DNA of 64,000 bases from Eremomyces bilateralis CBS 781.70 (GCF_010015585.1 NW_022985079.1:62001-126000); one strand, 5' to 3'; positions 1 to 11,070 are shown, numbered from the stretch's first letter. Program-made: numbers and translations. The notes: generated by a model from the letters alone, not told the origin.

Positions 1-11
1 CAAAAACAGAA

Positions 12-18
12 GTATAAA
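12..18 (+). promoter_or_regulatory. Possible TATA box of the first small gene
   Basis: A TATAAAA-type heptamer lies about 95 nt upstream of the ATG at 112. A pyrimidine-rich leader (CT-rich from about 45 to 95) separates the two, which is a common layout for expressed fungal genes. The role is inferred from position only. Confidence 0.4.
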
Positions 19-111
19 ATAGGAAACACTCGCCCAAATACTACTATTTCTCCAATTCGCCTTCCTCTCATCTACATTATCTCCTTTCCCCTCACGATCT
101 ACAACGTCATC

Positions 112-480
112 ATGTCTTCTCAGGGTCTTTTCCCTGTTCTTGTGGCCTTTGCCGGCAACTCCCAATCCCATGAGGTGATACTTATTGATGAAAAAACCGA
201 GTCCTTCAACGCACTCGCCACCCATGTGTACGCCCACCTAGGCCCTCATATCGACGATGAGTACCGTCCGAACGGACAAGAACGCCATATCACCAAGATG
301 TGGGTGCAATGGAACCAAGTGAAGACGAACGAATTCCCCCTCAAAACGTATTTCTCAGACACCAATATCGGTGCGCTCCTGCACCTTTTGGCTGCTCGAG
401 GCGGCGTCGATAAGGTCTATGCATGGCTCAATGAAATTGACGACCCGGAAGAAGAATATGACGACCCGGAAGAAGAATAG
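112..480 (+). CDS. Small acidic hypothetical protein (122 aa)
   Basis: An uninterrupted single-exon frame starts at ATG 112 in a fair context (a preceding CATC and a CT-rich leader). I do not recognise the family. The protein has no signal peptide or membrane segment. The middle is mixed alpha/beta-like with several aromatic residues (KMWVQWNQ). The C-terminus is strongly acidic and carries a perfect short duplication, DDPEEEYDDPEEE, which is also visible as a repeated 18-nt DNA unit. This may be an ordinary small cytosolic protein. The tail repeat suggests recent slippage. The call as a real gene rests on composition, the leader and the TATA-like box. Confidence 0.55.
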   Translation: MSSQGLFPVLVAFAGNSQSHEVILIDEKTESFNALATHVYAHLGPHIDDEYRPNGQERHITKMWVQWNQVKTNEFPLKTYFSDTNIGALLHLLAARGGVDKVYAWLNEIDDPEEEYDDPEEE

Positions 481-1745
481 GTATGCATCCGTTCTTCATG
501 TCTCTCATGGTGGTAGTTTACTAAGCTTTTGTTAGAATGCTCTGTCCCTAGGCACTGCAGGATGTTGTGAGCTGGTATCGGAGATACCTCACGTGGGATT
601 AGATCTCTTAGAGAGCGTGCAAGGCGAGCAGATGATCATAGACGAAGATGTCAATTCACAACTCGAGCTATGAGTCGAAGATAGCTTTCAAGTTTCAACC
701 TCAATTGCTCGACGAGCCACCCCCACCCATCCATCTGCAGCTGCGGGCGCTGGGATCTCAGGACACGTCCGTCTTCTGTCCGGACGCCCGCATGCTCGCG
801 AAACCGTGATCGCGATTCGTGACCGCCATCGCAGGTTTTCGTATTAAGTCGTGTCGTCGATCCATCGTCCCAATATCAACGTCCTGCGACTGAACTTTTC
901 ATGATGTTAGATTGCTTCATCACGGGAGATAGCCGCTTTCGGGTTAGAGAATCAATCGTGAAAATTAATTGGAGGGGGAATTGGACTACCGGGTGCCCGG
1001 GCTTGGCGGGTTCCCTGTCGATTTGGTGCTAACGTGCCCCGCAGTGGCGGCTCGACCAGCCACAGCGAAGGGGCCTGGCACAGGGGGTGGACGCGGCGGA
1101 ACCGCAGCACCTGAGCCGAGGCCGCTAGGGAAGTGTTGAATAGTAGTACGGAATAGTAGTGTGACTGAATCACGTTCCGCCGCCAATTCCGTTGCTCCTT
1201 CCAACCGTGATGAGAGGCTGTTCCGCCACTGCGTTGCGCTTGCGGATAGAGGGCGTGTTGGTATCGGTTTCCACTCATTGTGAAGATGATAGTTTTGAGA
1301 GTTTGGTATCTTGACGCTTTGTGGTTGTTCGTATGCGGTTCACCAACTCGAGTTGGTTTGCGTTGGGGGGCGGAAGGAGGATAGGGTTTCGCCTGCTTCT
1401 CACCAAACAGGAGAACGCCTACACAGTAAGCGTATCCCCCCAAAGACAGCTCTGCTTTGGCTCGGACGGTGTATATTGTCTCTGCATACAATATGACCGT
1501 CAGGTTCCCGGGCCTCACCAACGTGGAGGTACAGAGTCTGCTTTCAGATGCCCGTATAATACTATATAGCCACCTTATATATTAACCTAAGATCGTCGGT
1601 CTTCACCCATCGCCGATCAGTATGAAGCAGAGAAGCAGAGACGAAACTGAACGATTGTTGGCCTATTTAATAGGCAACCAGCGTAAGCGCTGAAAATACT
1701 TCCATTCATGTTACGCTAGGTCGCTGAACGAACGCTGAGAACTCG
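481..1745. other. Intergenic stretch, no supported gene
   Basis: Several overlapping short frames lie on both strands between about 950 and 1570. None has a domain, a plausible intron structure or natural composition. The part from 1550 to 1700 is AT-rich. Nothing else was recognised. Confidence 0.5.
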
Positions 1746-4281
1746 CTACAGTCTTTGGACAAAATAATAATCGGAAAAGCAAAGGCTAATGAAAGCTACC
1801 TGCTCGCTTTCCAACTTCCGACTCCTGCTGTGGCAAGCTGGGGGCTCACGATCCCTTAAGTCCTTCTGTGCTTCCTGGAGTGTCTTCTTCATATCGGAAT
1901 AGAGGGTCGGATCGGGCTTCCTCCGCCTCCTACCACCTGGAAATACAACCCTCCGCACTCGATTCACGCAAGGAATCAGTGGCTGATAGTACGGCGTGAA
2001 GAACTGCCCAACAGTCTTAAGAAAATCCATTTCTTCAACCACGATGCCCTTTTTCAGATTTGCCAATAGTTCCGTACCCATGAAGTTCCACTTGTCAAAC
2101 TTCGGGACGACCCTGCCTCTTTCATCTAGTCTCCTGTAGTGAATGCATGTCCAGAAGAGCACCCAAAAGAAAGACTCGATATCATGCATAAAGGTGCGTT
2201 TCTCGTCGTTAAGTAGGGCCCCTATTGCCATAAAAGCTCTGGTTCCGGTCTTGCCTCGTGCTCCGGAAGGCTCCTCTCGCTGCACTCTGACTGCAAGATC
2301 TAGGTCGATCAGAAATGCTGACCGCGAAGGGTTCTCTTCATTCTCGTTAATCATGAGGTTGCCTTGTGATATGTCGCAGTGCCATATATTGCCGGTTTCG
2401 TGCAGATTCTTGTATCCTTTCTGGTCAGCATGTAATACGCAAGAGACTCCGATCATGTCCTTACCTTCGATGCAACCCATTAGAGCACCCAGCAAGGCCC
2501 CTCGAGAGCTTGCACGATAGATAGGTTTTCCGTAATCGCGAACGATGACACAGCGATGCACGCGATTCGGTACTACATTCCTCGGATCCGGCTTTGTTGG
2601 CGAGCTCGAATACGCTCGCTTGCTGGGCGGCAACTCTGCGTCAGAGCCGCTGAGCGACTTCTTTTCCTGACACTGCCTGCACTTCGACCTCTTTCTTTAG
2701 TGAGAGGGGGCAACATTATCGAGCTTTTCGGTTTGTAGTTCGTCGCTTTGCTGGTATCTAGGCCCTTGCGGACACCGCCATAAACGTCATCCACCTCGCT
2801 GCCCACGCACACGGTCTCGTGGTGGTAGTACCTTGCCACGTTCGTTACATTCTTTTCAGTGGCTTCTTGCAGCAGCAAGCCTTCCTCTTCACGTTCCAGA
2901 TACTGCCAAGAATCTTTAATGACGAGAGGTTCCCGTGATTCATCCCCCTCGCGATATGCTTTCCAGCACGTTGTTGCACGGCCCACCACACAAGCCGCTC
3001 GCCGTATAACTCATCGATGATGAGGCGTTCTATCTTGCCATTGCGTTCAATCTCGATGTATCGCATGCCATCTGAGGTTGAGATGGTTGGATCGAATCCA
3101 AGCTGCTCCCTGTTCATCTACAGGTATCCCAACACGGCCGAACCGAATTGCTGCCCCTCCATGTTAATGCCAAACGACGGTGAGGCGATTGCGCCTGCCC
3201 GGTCAAACGACCATAGCCGCATTACAGGTCCGCAAAGCGTAAATCCGAGAACGAAGCGACGGCTGTCCTGCGCTGCCAGCACCTCTCTTGCGCATCTACC
3301 AAGGTCAAGCAACGTTTGGGACACTGTATCCAAGGTGTGGTTGCTCTTGAGCTCCTCTGGCACGAGAACCTGCGACCAGTGGCACTTGGATGTTTCGCTA
3401 GCCTTCGGATCGTCCACGAAGCCAAAATCCAGCTTGCGGTCCGCCGTCGACCCTTCCAACCCCCTGTCAGTTGCGCAAGTGGCCTACGCAGAGTTTTTTT
3501 TAGCCTGATTGTGCATGGCTGAGAGATCCACGAGACGGTCGGTAAATTTTGCGAGCCAGCTTAGAACGTCCTTCTCCTTTGAGCCCTGCGGTCAGTCCCG
3601 CCAACCGCCCTCTTGACTGTACAGTGGATCATCTCCTTCCTTGCATTTTTTGAAGACAGCTTCGGCTGCCGATGTAAGGCCGTCCACTTCCCTAAAGAAG
3701 ATTTCGTAGAACCTGGGAACCCCAATGTATACCGACGCTAGCTCTTCCTTTAGGGCACCGTCCATATATTTCCGATGCTCGGAGGAGTTGACAAAGCTGC
3801 TCGTGTTGCGTGTCAACGGGGTCTGGTTCACGTACGGCAGCGGGCGGGGAGGTGTGGACTCGGCGACGGCGTCGGTCGCCTTGTTCAAGACATCCTCATC
3901 TGGTTCTTTGTTAAAGATCGCCCTCTGGAGTGGAAGGACGCGGTCGACGTCAAAGTCACTGGAGTTGATACCGGCACCTAACCCTTAGAGGTTATGGAAG
4001 AGCGTTCCGTGACTAATCCTAGAAGGAAGCAGCCGGCATACTGGAAGACTCTGGAGGGCTGACACGAGATCAAACCCCAGATTCTTCAGTTCTGCGCTCG
4101 TTAGAATGGGCGATACAAAAGGTGAGCGAGCGTTACCGCCGTCTTCAAGTTGGTGCAGCGTGTCCAAAGATGGAGGGACATCCCGCCTCGCACCGAAAGA
4201 CTCAAGGGAGCTGCGGAACGCGTCCAAGGCTTTTCCGATTGGGTTGGCCTTAATTATATCTAAAATTGAGATACTTGACAT
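1746..4281 (-). pseudogene. FunK1-type fungal protein kinase, decayed
   Basis: Reading the minus strand from 4281, all parts of a full-length FunK1 (fungal-type protein kinase) gene occur in order but in changing frames. They are the N-terminal helical part (4281-3985), a TPPRPLP...NTSSF...SSEHRKY segment (3888-3592), a CHWSQVLVP...RFVLGFTLCG segment (3459-3118), MNREQLGFDPT...RYIEIERNG (3117-2990), REPLVIKDSWQY...ATNY (2950-2730), and the kinase core with RDYGKPIY, the catalytic loop, LIDLDLA and TGTRAFMA (2633-1746). A tryptophan position before MNREQLGF is read as TAG at 3118-3120, the frame changes near 2985 and near 2650, and further breaks lie around 3460-3590 and 3890-3985. The catalytic loop reads WHCD instead of the usual HRD. 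A 48-nt intron (2417-2464) still has good splice signals. Such families are multicopy in many fungi. I infer a dead copy. Confidence 0.8.
2417..2464 (-). other. Intron inside the FunK1 relic (48 nt)
   Basis: On the minus strand it starts GTAAGG, has a TGCTGAC branch-like site and ends AAAG. Removing it joins CIEG to YKNLHE, which is the sequence usual for the family at this point. Confidence 0.65.
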
Positions 4282-4761
4282 GGTAGAGATGTGTCAAAGA
4301 GTGCAGGATACGAGAGAGCATGGAGCGGAGACGTGATAGATAGGTATCCGCGCCCCTGGTTCGAAAATAATTCACCATTCTGTACCTTACATATGCCGAG
4401 ATATTATATCTGCCTGCGAATCGGACCGAGCCGAGTAGGCGGGAAATATTTAGAAAATTGGAATCGACCAATGAGCGTCCACGGTAGGCAAGCCGCCCAT
4501 TCTGGCAGTCGACCTGCCGCCGCAACTTTTACTTGATATCATTTTGCAAGAGTGCACTGCACAGGTATGGTACAAGCATCAATCAACATCGTCCCACAAT
4601 TTCATAGGACTAAGTCTGCAAGGCGATAAGGCTGCTAGATTAGTGCCTTAATGTATGAACAGGAATTTGAATGAACTCCTGAAGGGTTTCCCCACACTCA
4701 GAATTATCTCAACGTCCTATCTACAATTCAGAGATGCTTTGGCATCAATTATGGTAGAATT
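4282..4761. other. Intergenic stretch upstream of the FunK1 relic
   Basis: No gene is supported here. It probably includes the old promoter of the FunK1 copy and the left flank of the MITE. Confidence 0.4.
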
Positions 4762-4763
4762 TA

Positions 4764-5066
4764 CGGAGGTCCATTTCAAAAGTTATTGCTCGCCAAGAAA
4801 GGGTCTTGATTATATAAGCCGTTCGAAAGCCGATAGCACGGGTAGTAGGGTGCCTAGCCAACGGGCGGGTACTACGCGCGGTAAATCAAATGCCTGGCGC
4901 CCTTGCCTCGAATTAGGCTCTATAAGACCTGAATTAAATGCCCAGTTAATAGGCAGTTCAGTGCCCGTGGGCCGTGGGCCCGTGGCAATGTGGCATAGGC
5001 TCTCGAAACTGCTTATATAATCACGCCACTTCCTTGGCGAGCAATAACTTTTGAAATGGACCTCCG
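4764..5066. mobile_element. MITE of Tc1/mariner-like type (303 bp, TA target site)
   Basis: The element begins CGGAGGTCCATTTCAAAAGT and ends with the reverse complement of the same sequence. The first 36 bases of the two ends match perfectly in inverted orientation. Similarity continues with scattered mismatches to about 75 bases at each end. The dinucleotide TA flanks both sides (4762-4763 and 5067-5068), as expected for Tc1/mariner/pogo-type insertion. The interior has no transposase, so the element is non-autonomous. The TIRs are nearly identical, so insertion is not very old. It lies between the FunK1 relic and the Zn2Cys6 gene, about 190 bp before that gene's ATG. Confidence 0.88.
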
Positions 5067-5257
5067 TATTGTATTTCCAATTCAGTGTAATATGATTTCT
5101 AGGTATGAGTAAGTTGGACCGTGCTCCTAGCGCGTCGGTCACAGTTCGCACCGCTGTATTCAGGGCTCATGCATTATCCCGAGGCTCGGAATGACCGTGT
5201 CTTTTACTCCGTTTGCTGCCCGAACGTTCGTTCTGCTTCAAATCGAGTCCAAAAACC

Positions 5258-7459
5258 ATGTCTGAAAAAAGAAGAAAGAACGGCAAGCAACAGTCGTGTG
5301 AGCCATGCCGAAAAGCCAAGGTCAAATGCGACCATGCTAGTCCGGTTTGCGGTCGATGTCGGATTCGAGGACGCGCCAGCCAATGTTACTATCATCCCGC
5401 TCCGTTGACGAAGCCGAGATTGAACGCGACCTCCACTACGCAAACCGATCGGTACGGAATATTCGGAATTTCCAGCGCGTTGCCTTCCCATGGCGATCAG
5501 CCAGATTTCCGGAGAGATAGCACGGCGTTCGACCATTTACTGGCGGCTGCTGCTGCGGATCATGAAATCGTCGTCCCAAATACTCCTGAGGCCGTGGAGT
5601 CGAACCACAACGAGTCGGGGTATTTGGGCGCCACTAGCTATACGAATGCACTGTTGGAAAGCGCTCCGAAAGAATACCGGTCTCCTACCAACCACACATC
5701 CTCAGACTTTGGGCTGAACACCATGTCTTCAGATGGTGTGATGGACCATAATAAAGCCGAGTTTCTCAAGAAAGGTGCCGACGTGCTCGCTATAATACCA
5801 CGACTGTTGCCCGTCTTCCCTATGTTTCCGTCCTATCAAACTCAAACAAACCTGGCCATCGTTCCGCTTCCGATTGTCGTGCATACTGCGGAGTTCCTGG
5901 AACAGCTTGTGACCAACCACGACTTCCTACAAATCGAGCGCGAGCGGATGCAAATCTGTTCCAGAATGCTAGTCAATACCTCCAGGCCCCTGAAGGTGAG
6001 CCCGGAGATGACCGGTAGCCAGTTTCATCTCCAGTTCACCGGGGACAATTTTCGTTTCGAGACGCTGGCGTGGATGTTTGCGCTGGCAGGAGTGGGGATT
6101 CTCTGCGGAGAGGAAAAGGTATTTGGCGGACGGGAGTCGGAAGCTAGAGCGATACGGATGAGGATTCGCGAGTTGATCATAGCTAGCGATGCGTGTATCG
6201 AGATCTGTGCGAGCTACGGGATTTCTACGGTCAACGACGTATTTATTTGGGGCATGTTGCAGAATACGGTATTGACCACAATGTACCACGGAGATTCGAG
6301 TACGTTGCTTCTTGTCCGTGTATCAATTGGAACTGACTTCATAGGCTACATCGCAACAAGAAGAGCCGCAGACCTCGCTACTGCTATTTTCGCTTTGGGT
6401 ATCCACCAAGAGTGCAAGATCTCCGAAAATGTCCCCGGGTTCCTCACGCACTGTCGTCGCAAGACATTTGCCGGATCATACTACATTGATAAGACAATCG
6501 CTACGTTTGTGGGACGACCTCCCCGAATCCCCATGCGATTCTCTGATATCCAGGCTCCACTCGATGTTAGTGACGATACCATCCTTGGAGGGCCCGAAAT
6601 AATTAACGACGAAGTCTCCAAGCTTGATCCTGAAGGATATAATCCGGACGGCAAGTTTCATCCAAACACTTCATTACGGACGCGATTCAAGATGAGCGTC
6701 ATCCGGGAGAAGATCTTGGAACTGTCACTGGGCAACGATAAAACGGACCTGGACAACAAGGCCCAACATCTCACGAATGAGCTCGAGGCTTTATGGGAAT
6801 CGTTGCCGCGCTGGTTGAAGTTCGATGACAAGACGGATGATGCGAGGCGCTGGGCGAAGACTCACACCTTCTACACGGATTATCTTTACAGCCATTTCCT
6901 TCTGGAGCGGATCCGCGCCACAAAATGCCGTTCCGGTGGAGAACGACACCTGCACGTCTCCCGTGAAATGCTCACCACCGTCCTAATGGTGTCGAAACGA
7001 GTTTTCTGGTGCCAAAGCGATTGGTTTCTCCTCTTCTACGGCCTTCCCGCCGCGGCGGTCCTGGCCGCCGATCTCCTACGAGCACAACAACTAGGTCTCA
7101 GCGCCACGGAGTCGCCCAGCCTCACTCACCGAGCGTCCATCATCCGAAACCTCAGTGTATTCCTCGCCGCGCTCGAATCGGCCGCACAAGCGGACCTGGG
7201 TAACCGACGGGCTTGTACAGATGCAAGAGACACGCTCGGTCGAATTCTGGACGCTATTCTCGATCCGAACCCGCCGCCGTCAAGTCAACGATCGAGACAG
7301 AGTGACGAACAGCCTGCAAGTCAGATGATCGACGCGGTGGTTGATCAGTGGCCGTTTGGCGATGACCTGTTCGGGCTGAATGGCGAGGCGCTACCTTGGG
7401 ATCCGTTCATGGCAGGCCTCGACGAGATTGACCTAAGTACTCCTTTTCAGCAGGGTTAA
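5258..7459 (+). CDS. Zn2Cys6 fungal transcription factor (718 aa)
   Basis: This is a GAL4-type DNA-binding regulator of the nucleus. The chosen start is ATG 5258, in an AACCATG context, followed by a basic stretch and the zinc cluster CEPCRKAKVKC...CGRC...C (residues about 14-43, spacing C-2-C-6-C-6-C-2-C-8-C). The middle of the protein (about 260-480) resembles the fungal-specific transcription factor domain, including a HCRRKTFAGSYYIDKTIATF block and a GRPPRIP motif. One 45-nt intron (6300-6344, GTACG...ACTGAC...ATAG) must be removed to join HGDSS to YIATRRAADL. The acidic C-terminal end (FGDDLFGLNGEALPWDP) looks like an activation region. The target pathway is unknown, and the neighbours do not form a cluster that would name it. 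Confidence 0.9.
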   Translation: MSEKRRKNGKQQSCEPCRKAKVKCDHASPVCGRCRIRGRASQCYYHPAPLTKPRLNATSTTQTDRYGIFGISSALPSHGDQPDFRRDSTAFDHLLAAAAADHEIVVPNTPEAVESNHNESGYLGATSYTNALLESAPKEYRSPTNHTSSDFGLNTMSSDGVMDHNKAEFLKKGADVLAIIPRLLPVFPMFPSYQTQTNLAIVPLPIVVHTAEFLEQLVTNHDFLQIERERMQICSRMLVNTSRPLKVSPEMTGSQFHLQFTGDNFRFETLAWMFALAGVGILCGEEKVFGGRESEARAIRMRIRELIIASDACIEICASYGISTVNDVFIWGMLQNTVLTTMYHGDSSTLLLVRVSIGTDFIGYIATRRAADLATAIFALGIHQECKISENVPGFLTHCRRKTFAGSYYIDKTIATFVGRPPRIPMRFSDIQAPLDVSDDTILGGPEIINDEVSKLDPEGYNPDGKFHPNTSLRTRFKMSVIREKILELSLGNDKTDLDNKAQHLTNELEALWESLPRWLKFDDKTDDARRWAKTHTFYTDYLYSHFLLERIRATKCRSGGERHLHVSREMLTTVLMVSKRVFWCQSDWFLLFYGLPAAAVLAADLLRAQQLGLSATESPSLTHRASIIRNLSVFLAALESAAQADLGNRRACTDARDTLGRILDAILDPNPPPSSQRSRQSDEQPASQMIDAVVDQWPFGDDLFGLNGEALPWDPFMAGLDEIDLSTPFQQG
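6300..6344 (+). other. Intron of the Zn2Cys6 gene (45 nt)
   Basis: The donor is GTACGT, ACTGAC lies 9 nt before the end, and the acceptor is ATAG. The length is a multiple of three and no stop occurs, so the intron can be overlooked. The joined codons (S-S-Y) restore the conserved spacing of the family. Confidence 0.8.
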
Positions 7460-7645
7460 GGATGCCCATCATGCGCACAGTGCCATCACTGGCGTTTCGA
7501 ACGAATCGAATATGCTGCTGGCGCGGCAGTGAATCGTCAATTGACGCTGTTCGTGTAATCTCTCGGCAGCACCGGTCTTCCAATCAACACCATGGGTGAT
7601 ATGGACAATTTTCAATCAATAAGATATATACATGAAGAGGACATC

Positions 7646-9307
7646 TTAATTGAACAGCCCGGAGAACAGGCTCCCAAGTCCACTGAACAGCCCGGAGCCA
7701 CCACTGCTGCTACCACCTCCTTGGCCACTGGAGCTAGAGCTACTTCCTCCAAAAAGACTAGCCAAACCGCTCAAGCTACTCCCGCCACTGTTAGCCGATT
7801 CCCCTGATCCCGACGATCCCGAAGATCCCGACGATCCCGACGATCCCGACGTACCGCTTCCACCCAAGAGCCCTCCCAGGCCACCACCACCACCAAGGCC
7901 TCCCATAAGCCCTCCGATGCTGGTGCTGGCGGGAGCGGCCGAATTCTGGTACTGACCAGCAGTTGCTTGACCCTTCGGGATGCGGACAAACATGATCGCA
8001 ATAGACATGATGGATGACTGCTTTCCGCCGTGGTCGAGCACCCCTTTGTACACATCGTAGTCGTAGTTCCCTTTTAGCTCCCACTTCTGGCCCTTCTTCA
8101 ACTGCGGCACCGGCAACGGATATTTGCACAGCGACATCGAGCTGATATGCTCGACCGCCGTCCCGCCTTCCATGTCGTGTCCCATGTCCGTGCCCCCCCC
8201 GTGCCCATGGCCCCCACCGATGTACTCCGGCGTCTCGCCGTACTTCGCGCTGCTCACGCAGTTCTCCTTCCCATCGACCGACAGCGACGAGGAGACCCCG
8301 CCGTCGTGCAGATGACCGGCATACCCGACCACATCGCCGTCGAAATTTGCGGTCCACGGCTTTGCGGTGACGGTGAACTTCCCCGTCTCCGACGTCGGCA
8401 TGACCTCGGACGTCCCGCAGTTGTTCGCGTCGAACCACACGGGGCGGAGGTCATCGTAGCCGGCCGGGCTGCCGTCGATGTAATCGTACGTGAGTGTGAG
8501 GTACGCGAGGGCTTCCTCGACGTTTTCGTTCATCAGGTCGACGATGAGGCGGAATTCGTCCGACGCGCGGAGGTGGTAGCCGATCTTCATGGGGACGTCC
8601 TGGAAGAAGGAGGGGGTACGCTCGTTGCCGGACGACCACATTCTCTCCGAGGCGGTGGCGGAGGAGCCGATGATCATGTGGGGAAGGGACAGGCTCGCTC
8701 CCGCGCAAGTGGCATCGTTGCGGCCAGGACCGACAGCGAAGTGGACGTACTGTCGAGGTTAGCACGTTTCTGACAAGATCCAAAGGGCGTCTTACGTGGT
8801 GCAGCCAAAGCCCCTTGTCGATGTTCGCGTTGGCCCCATCCGGGAACTCCAGCCCGGCGTTCATGCCGACAATGACACACTCATCGCACGGCTTCGGCGC
8901 CTCCTTATCCGGATAATTGAACAGCGTGCCACTGTGCCCCGACAAGGCGTGCGTAACGTTGGAACCCGGAATCTTATAGGGTCCATATCGGATCTTCACC
9001 GTCTGCGCGCCCTCGATCCGCGGCTCGAGAACCTGCTTCGCTGCCGCGGCCCCAGCCGGTGCCGGAACTTTCCCAAACCCAGCCGCTATATTCCATCCTG
9101 TCAGTTTCACCTCCCCGCGACGATGTTCGAACGCTACGCACGATTGAGCATCCCCGAAATCATCCCCCCCAACCCCTGGCGCTTCTCCAGATCTTCCTGC
9201 ACCGCTCGCGGAAGATACTGTGGGTCGACGGGATGGCCCATGTAGGACGGCAGCGCCGCCGCGCTGGCCGAGCCGGCGGCCGCGAGCAAAAGAGCGAGGT
9301 TCTTCAT
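7646..9307 (-). CDS. Secreted SURNod19-like protein with Gly/Ser-rich tail (519 aa)
   Basis: The start is ATG 9307, followed by a clear signal peptide (MKNLALLLAAAGSASAAA). Two introns, 9086-9141 (56 nt) and 8750-8795 (46 nt), both with GT...AG and ACTGAC-like sites, join three exons into one open frame. The body carries DKGLWLHHYVHFAVG, GNERTP, GYHLRASDEFRLIVDLMNE and DDLRPVWFDANNCG blocks, which I recognise as the stress-up-regulated Nod19 (SURNod19) family known from plants and fungi. The biochemical role is not established. Several His-rich stretches (GGGHGHGGGTDMGHDM) could bind metal, which is inference. The last 90 residues are Gly/Ser repeats including SGSSGSSGSSGSSGSG and end hydrophobically in FSGLFN, so a cell-wall or GPI-like location is possible. 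Confidence 0.8.
7805..7853 (-). repeat. 9-nt tandem repeat coding Gly-Ser-Ser
   Basis: A unit of the form GATCCCGAC recurs about five times on the plus strand with few changes. On the coding strand it gives repeated GSS triplets in the C-terminal tail of the SURNod19-like protein. Such repeats often vary in copy number between strains. Confidence 0.75.
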
Positions 9308-10442
9308 CGTTGCGAACGGATGCTATCGCTCTACGACGGCGGAATGAAAGAAAAGAAGACTTGAGGTCACGAAGGAGCGAACGACTGGAGTGTGGGAAGA
9401 AGAAGCGAATGGGCCACCATGCAAAGTGAGGTTCGTGTGCTTTATACCAACCACACGTCGCTATAATTCTAGTTGGTTCAATTAACGGAATACAATGCCA
9501 AGAGGACGATCGGCGAATTCCTCCACAGCGCCACGGCGGATTGCATTTGCTGAATCGTCAGGCTGTCTGGATGGAGATCATGAGCCACAACCCTAATTTG
9601 CAGAGGCATGGATATCGGAAGAGCTTGCTGCATTCACTACTACTTCTCTCGGTCGCCCGGCCGATGATCTCTGCGAAACGACGACCCAGCAAGCAATCAT
9701 TGCTCGGCAGCGCTGCGGTTGGTGGACCAAGTTCGCAGATATTAACGCGGTGGCATCTCCCATCGACGAGCCAGCATGCTGCAATATGCCGCTGGCCACA
9801 TTTCGCTATATGTGGTGATGGATGTAGGAAGCAACTTCTCTGGAAACCAATGTAGATTAATTACCAGATTGCCTAGAATTGGCCGGACTAGGTTTCGTCG
9901 CTTAATGTAGCGGAAACTTCACCCCATGAAAACTCTCACGTGTAATCACGCTGGTCTGGAGAAGATGCATCAAGTACTGGGGTACCTCTGATATATACAT
10001 CTGCCAAGCTCTGAGATTAATTGCTTAAACACACCTTGGAATGCGGAGGATCTACTTGATGATGCGCACTAAGGAGCGATCTCCCTACAAAACATTGGGT
10101 CAGAACCGTCAGATCAGTTCAGTTCTGTCCGTTCGCGCAGGCATCGGAACCTTAACCGACCTTAACCAGAGAGCAGGTCAGTGGAAATCGACAACGAACC
10201 GGTTTTGCAGAACATGCAAGAAAGCATTTTTGGTAGAGAGTAAATAGTTGAAACGTTTCATGGCTCGCCGGATAAACAACACGCTGTTTCGCATGTGATA
10301 CTATTTAGTGCGCGACTCGCCCTAATCCAAGGCCCTAAGATCGAAATCCATCCTGACCAACCCCGCCTATAGGAACTCGTGGGTCGGAGTGCATGAGAGG
10401 GATCATCCATCTCATCGGCCACGCCGCCTAACAAATGGCGGC
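9308..10442. other. Intergenic stretch, no supported gene
   Basis: It includes the promoter side of the SURNod19-like gene. Short open frames near 9541-9855 have no recognisable content. Nothing else was seen. Confidence 0.45.
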
Positions 10443-10720
10443 GCTGGATCTCTCGTCGAAGCATGCAAGCCCTAAGATATCTGGCGGCAAGAAAGTCGAT
10501 TGGATATGCCATGAGGGGCGTTCCGGTAGTTAGACGACGAAGAATCGAAAGGCATGGTGGTCAGTGGGAGATTGAACCGGGTGAACGTATATTCGTCAAT
10601 CTAATTCGAAACGGAGAGAAACAAGCTTATTTCTTTGACGACACACATCGGGGCCGTCATCCAATGGCATACCCCTCTCAAACGTCGCCGCATCATAGAA
10701 ACAAGGGATTCATTCAATAG
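10443..10720 (+). pseudogene. Possible scrap of a P450-like (fatty-acid oxygenase) gene
   Basis: The plus-strand frame contains QALRYLAARKSIGYAMRGVP, a short gap, GGQWEIEPGERIFVNLI and FFDD. This order resembles the region before the haem-binding end of the P450 domain of Ppo-type fatty-acid oxygenases (substrate-side Arg stretch, then PGERVFVNL, then the P450 FPDP-type motif). No haem cysteine or upstream domain was found, so at most this is a small decayed fragment. It could also be chance. Confidence 0.22.
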
Positions 10721-11070
10721 GTACGGATACTATACGGAATACGACGACGCCCGACGAACCAAAATAGTTCATCTGACGATCTTCATCTGCCCCGACCAAG
10801 GAGACGGGTGAGTAGATTATAACCTGAAGGGACAAGAGACATTGGCAAACCCCTCCGCATGGACTTCGTCATGTCCTCATATCCATCTTCATCAACCAGC
10901 CATGCGTCGTGACGATGGGGGATCTACCGAGCCGTGCGCCGGCGCGGAGCTGAAAATCAAAGAGCGAAGATGACGTGAAGCGAATCCAAGCCTGATAGAA
11001 GAATCAATGAGATGGGATCCCGCAGCTGTGCCATATCGCCCATAATACTCAGCAAGGACGACCATCGGAT
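10721..11070. other. Intergenic stretch, nothing recognised
   Basis: Mixed sequence between the possible oxygenase scrap and the end of the PEX22-like gene. No repeat or gene was seen. Confidence 0.4.

Noticed and set aside
952-1569. Overlapping open frames of up to 189 codons on both strands
   Set aside because: No domain, no natural composition and mutual overlap. They look like chance frames in GC-rich sequence.
5213-5257. Upstream in-frame extension of the Zn2Cys6 protein
   Set aside because: The added residues are not family-like. ATG 5258, directly before the zinc cluster, is the better start.
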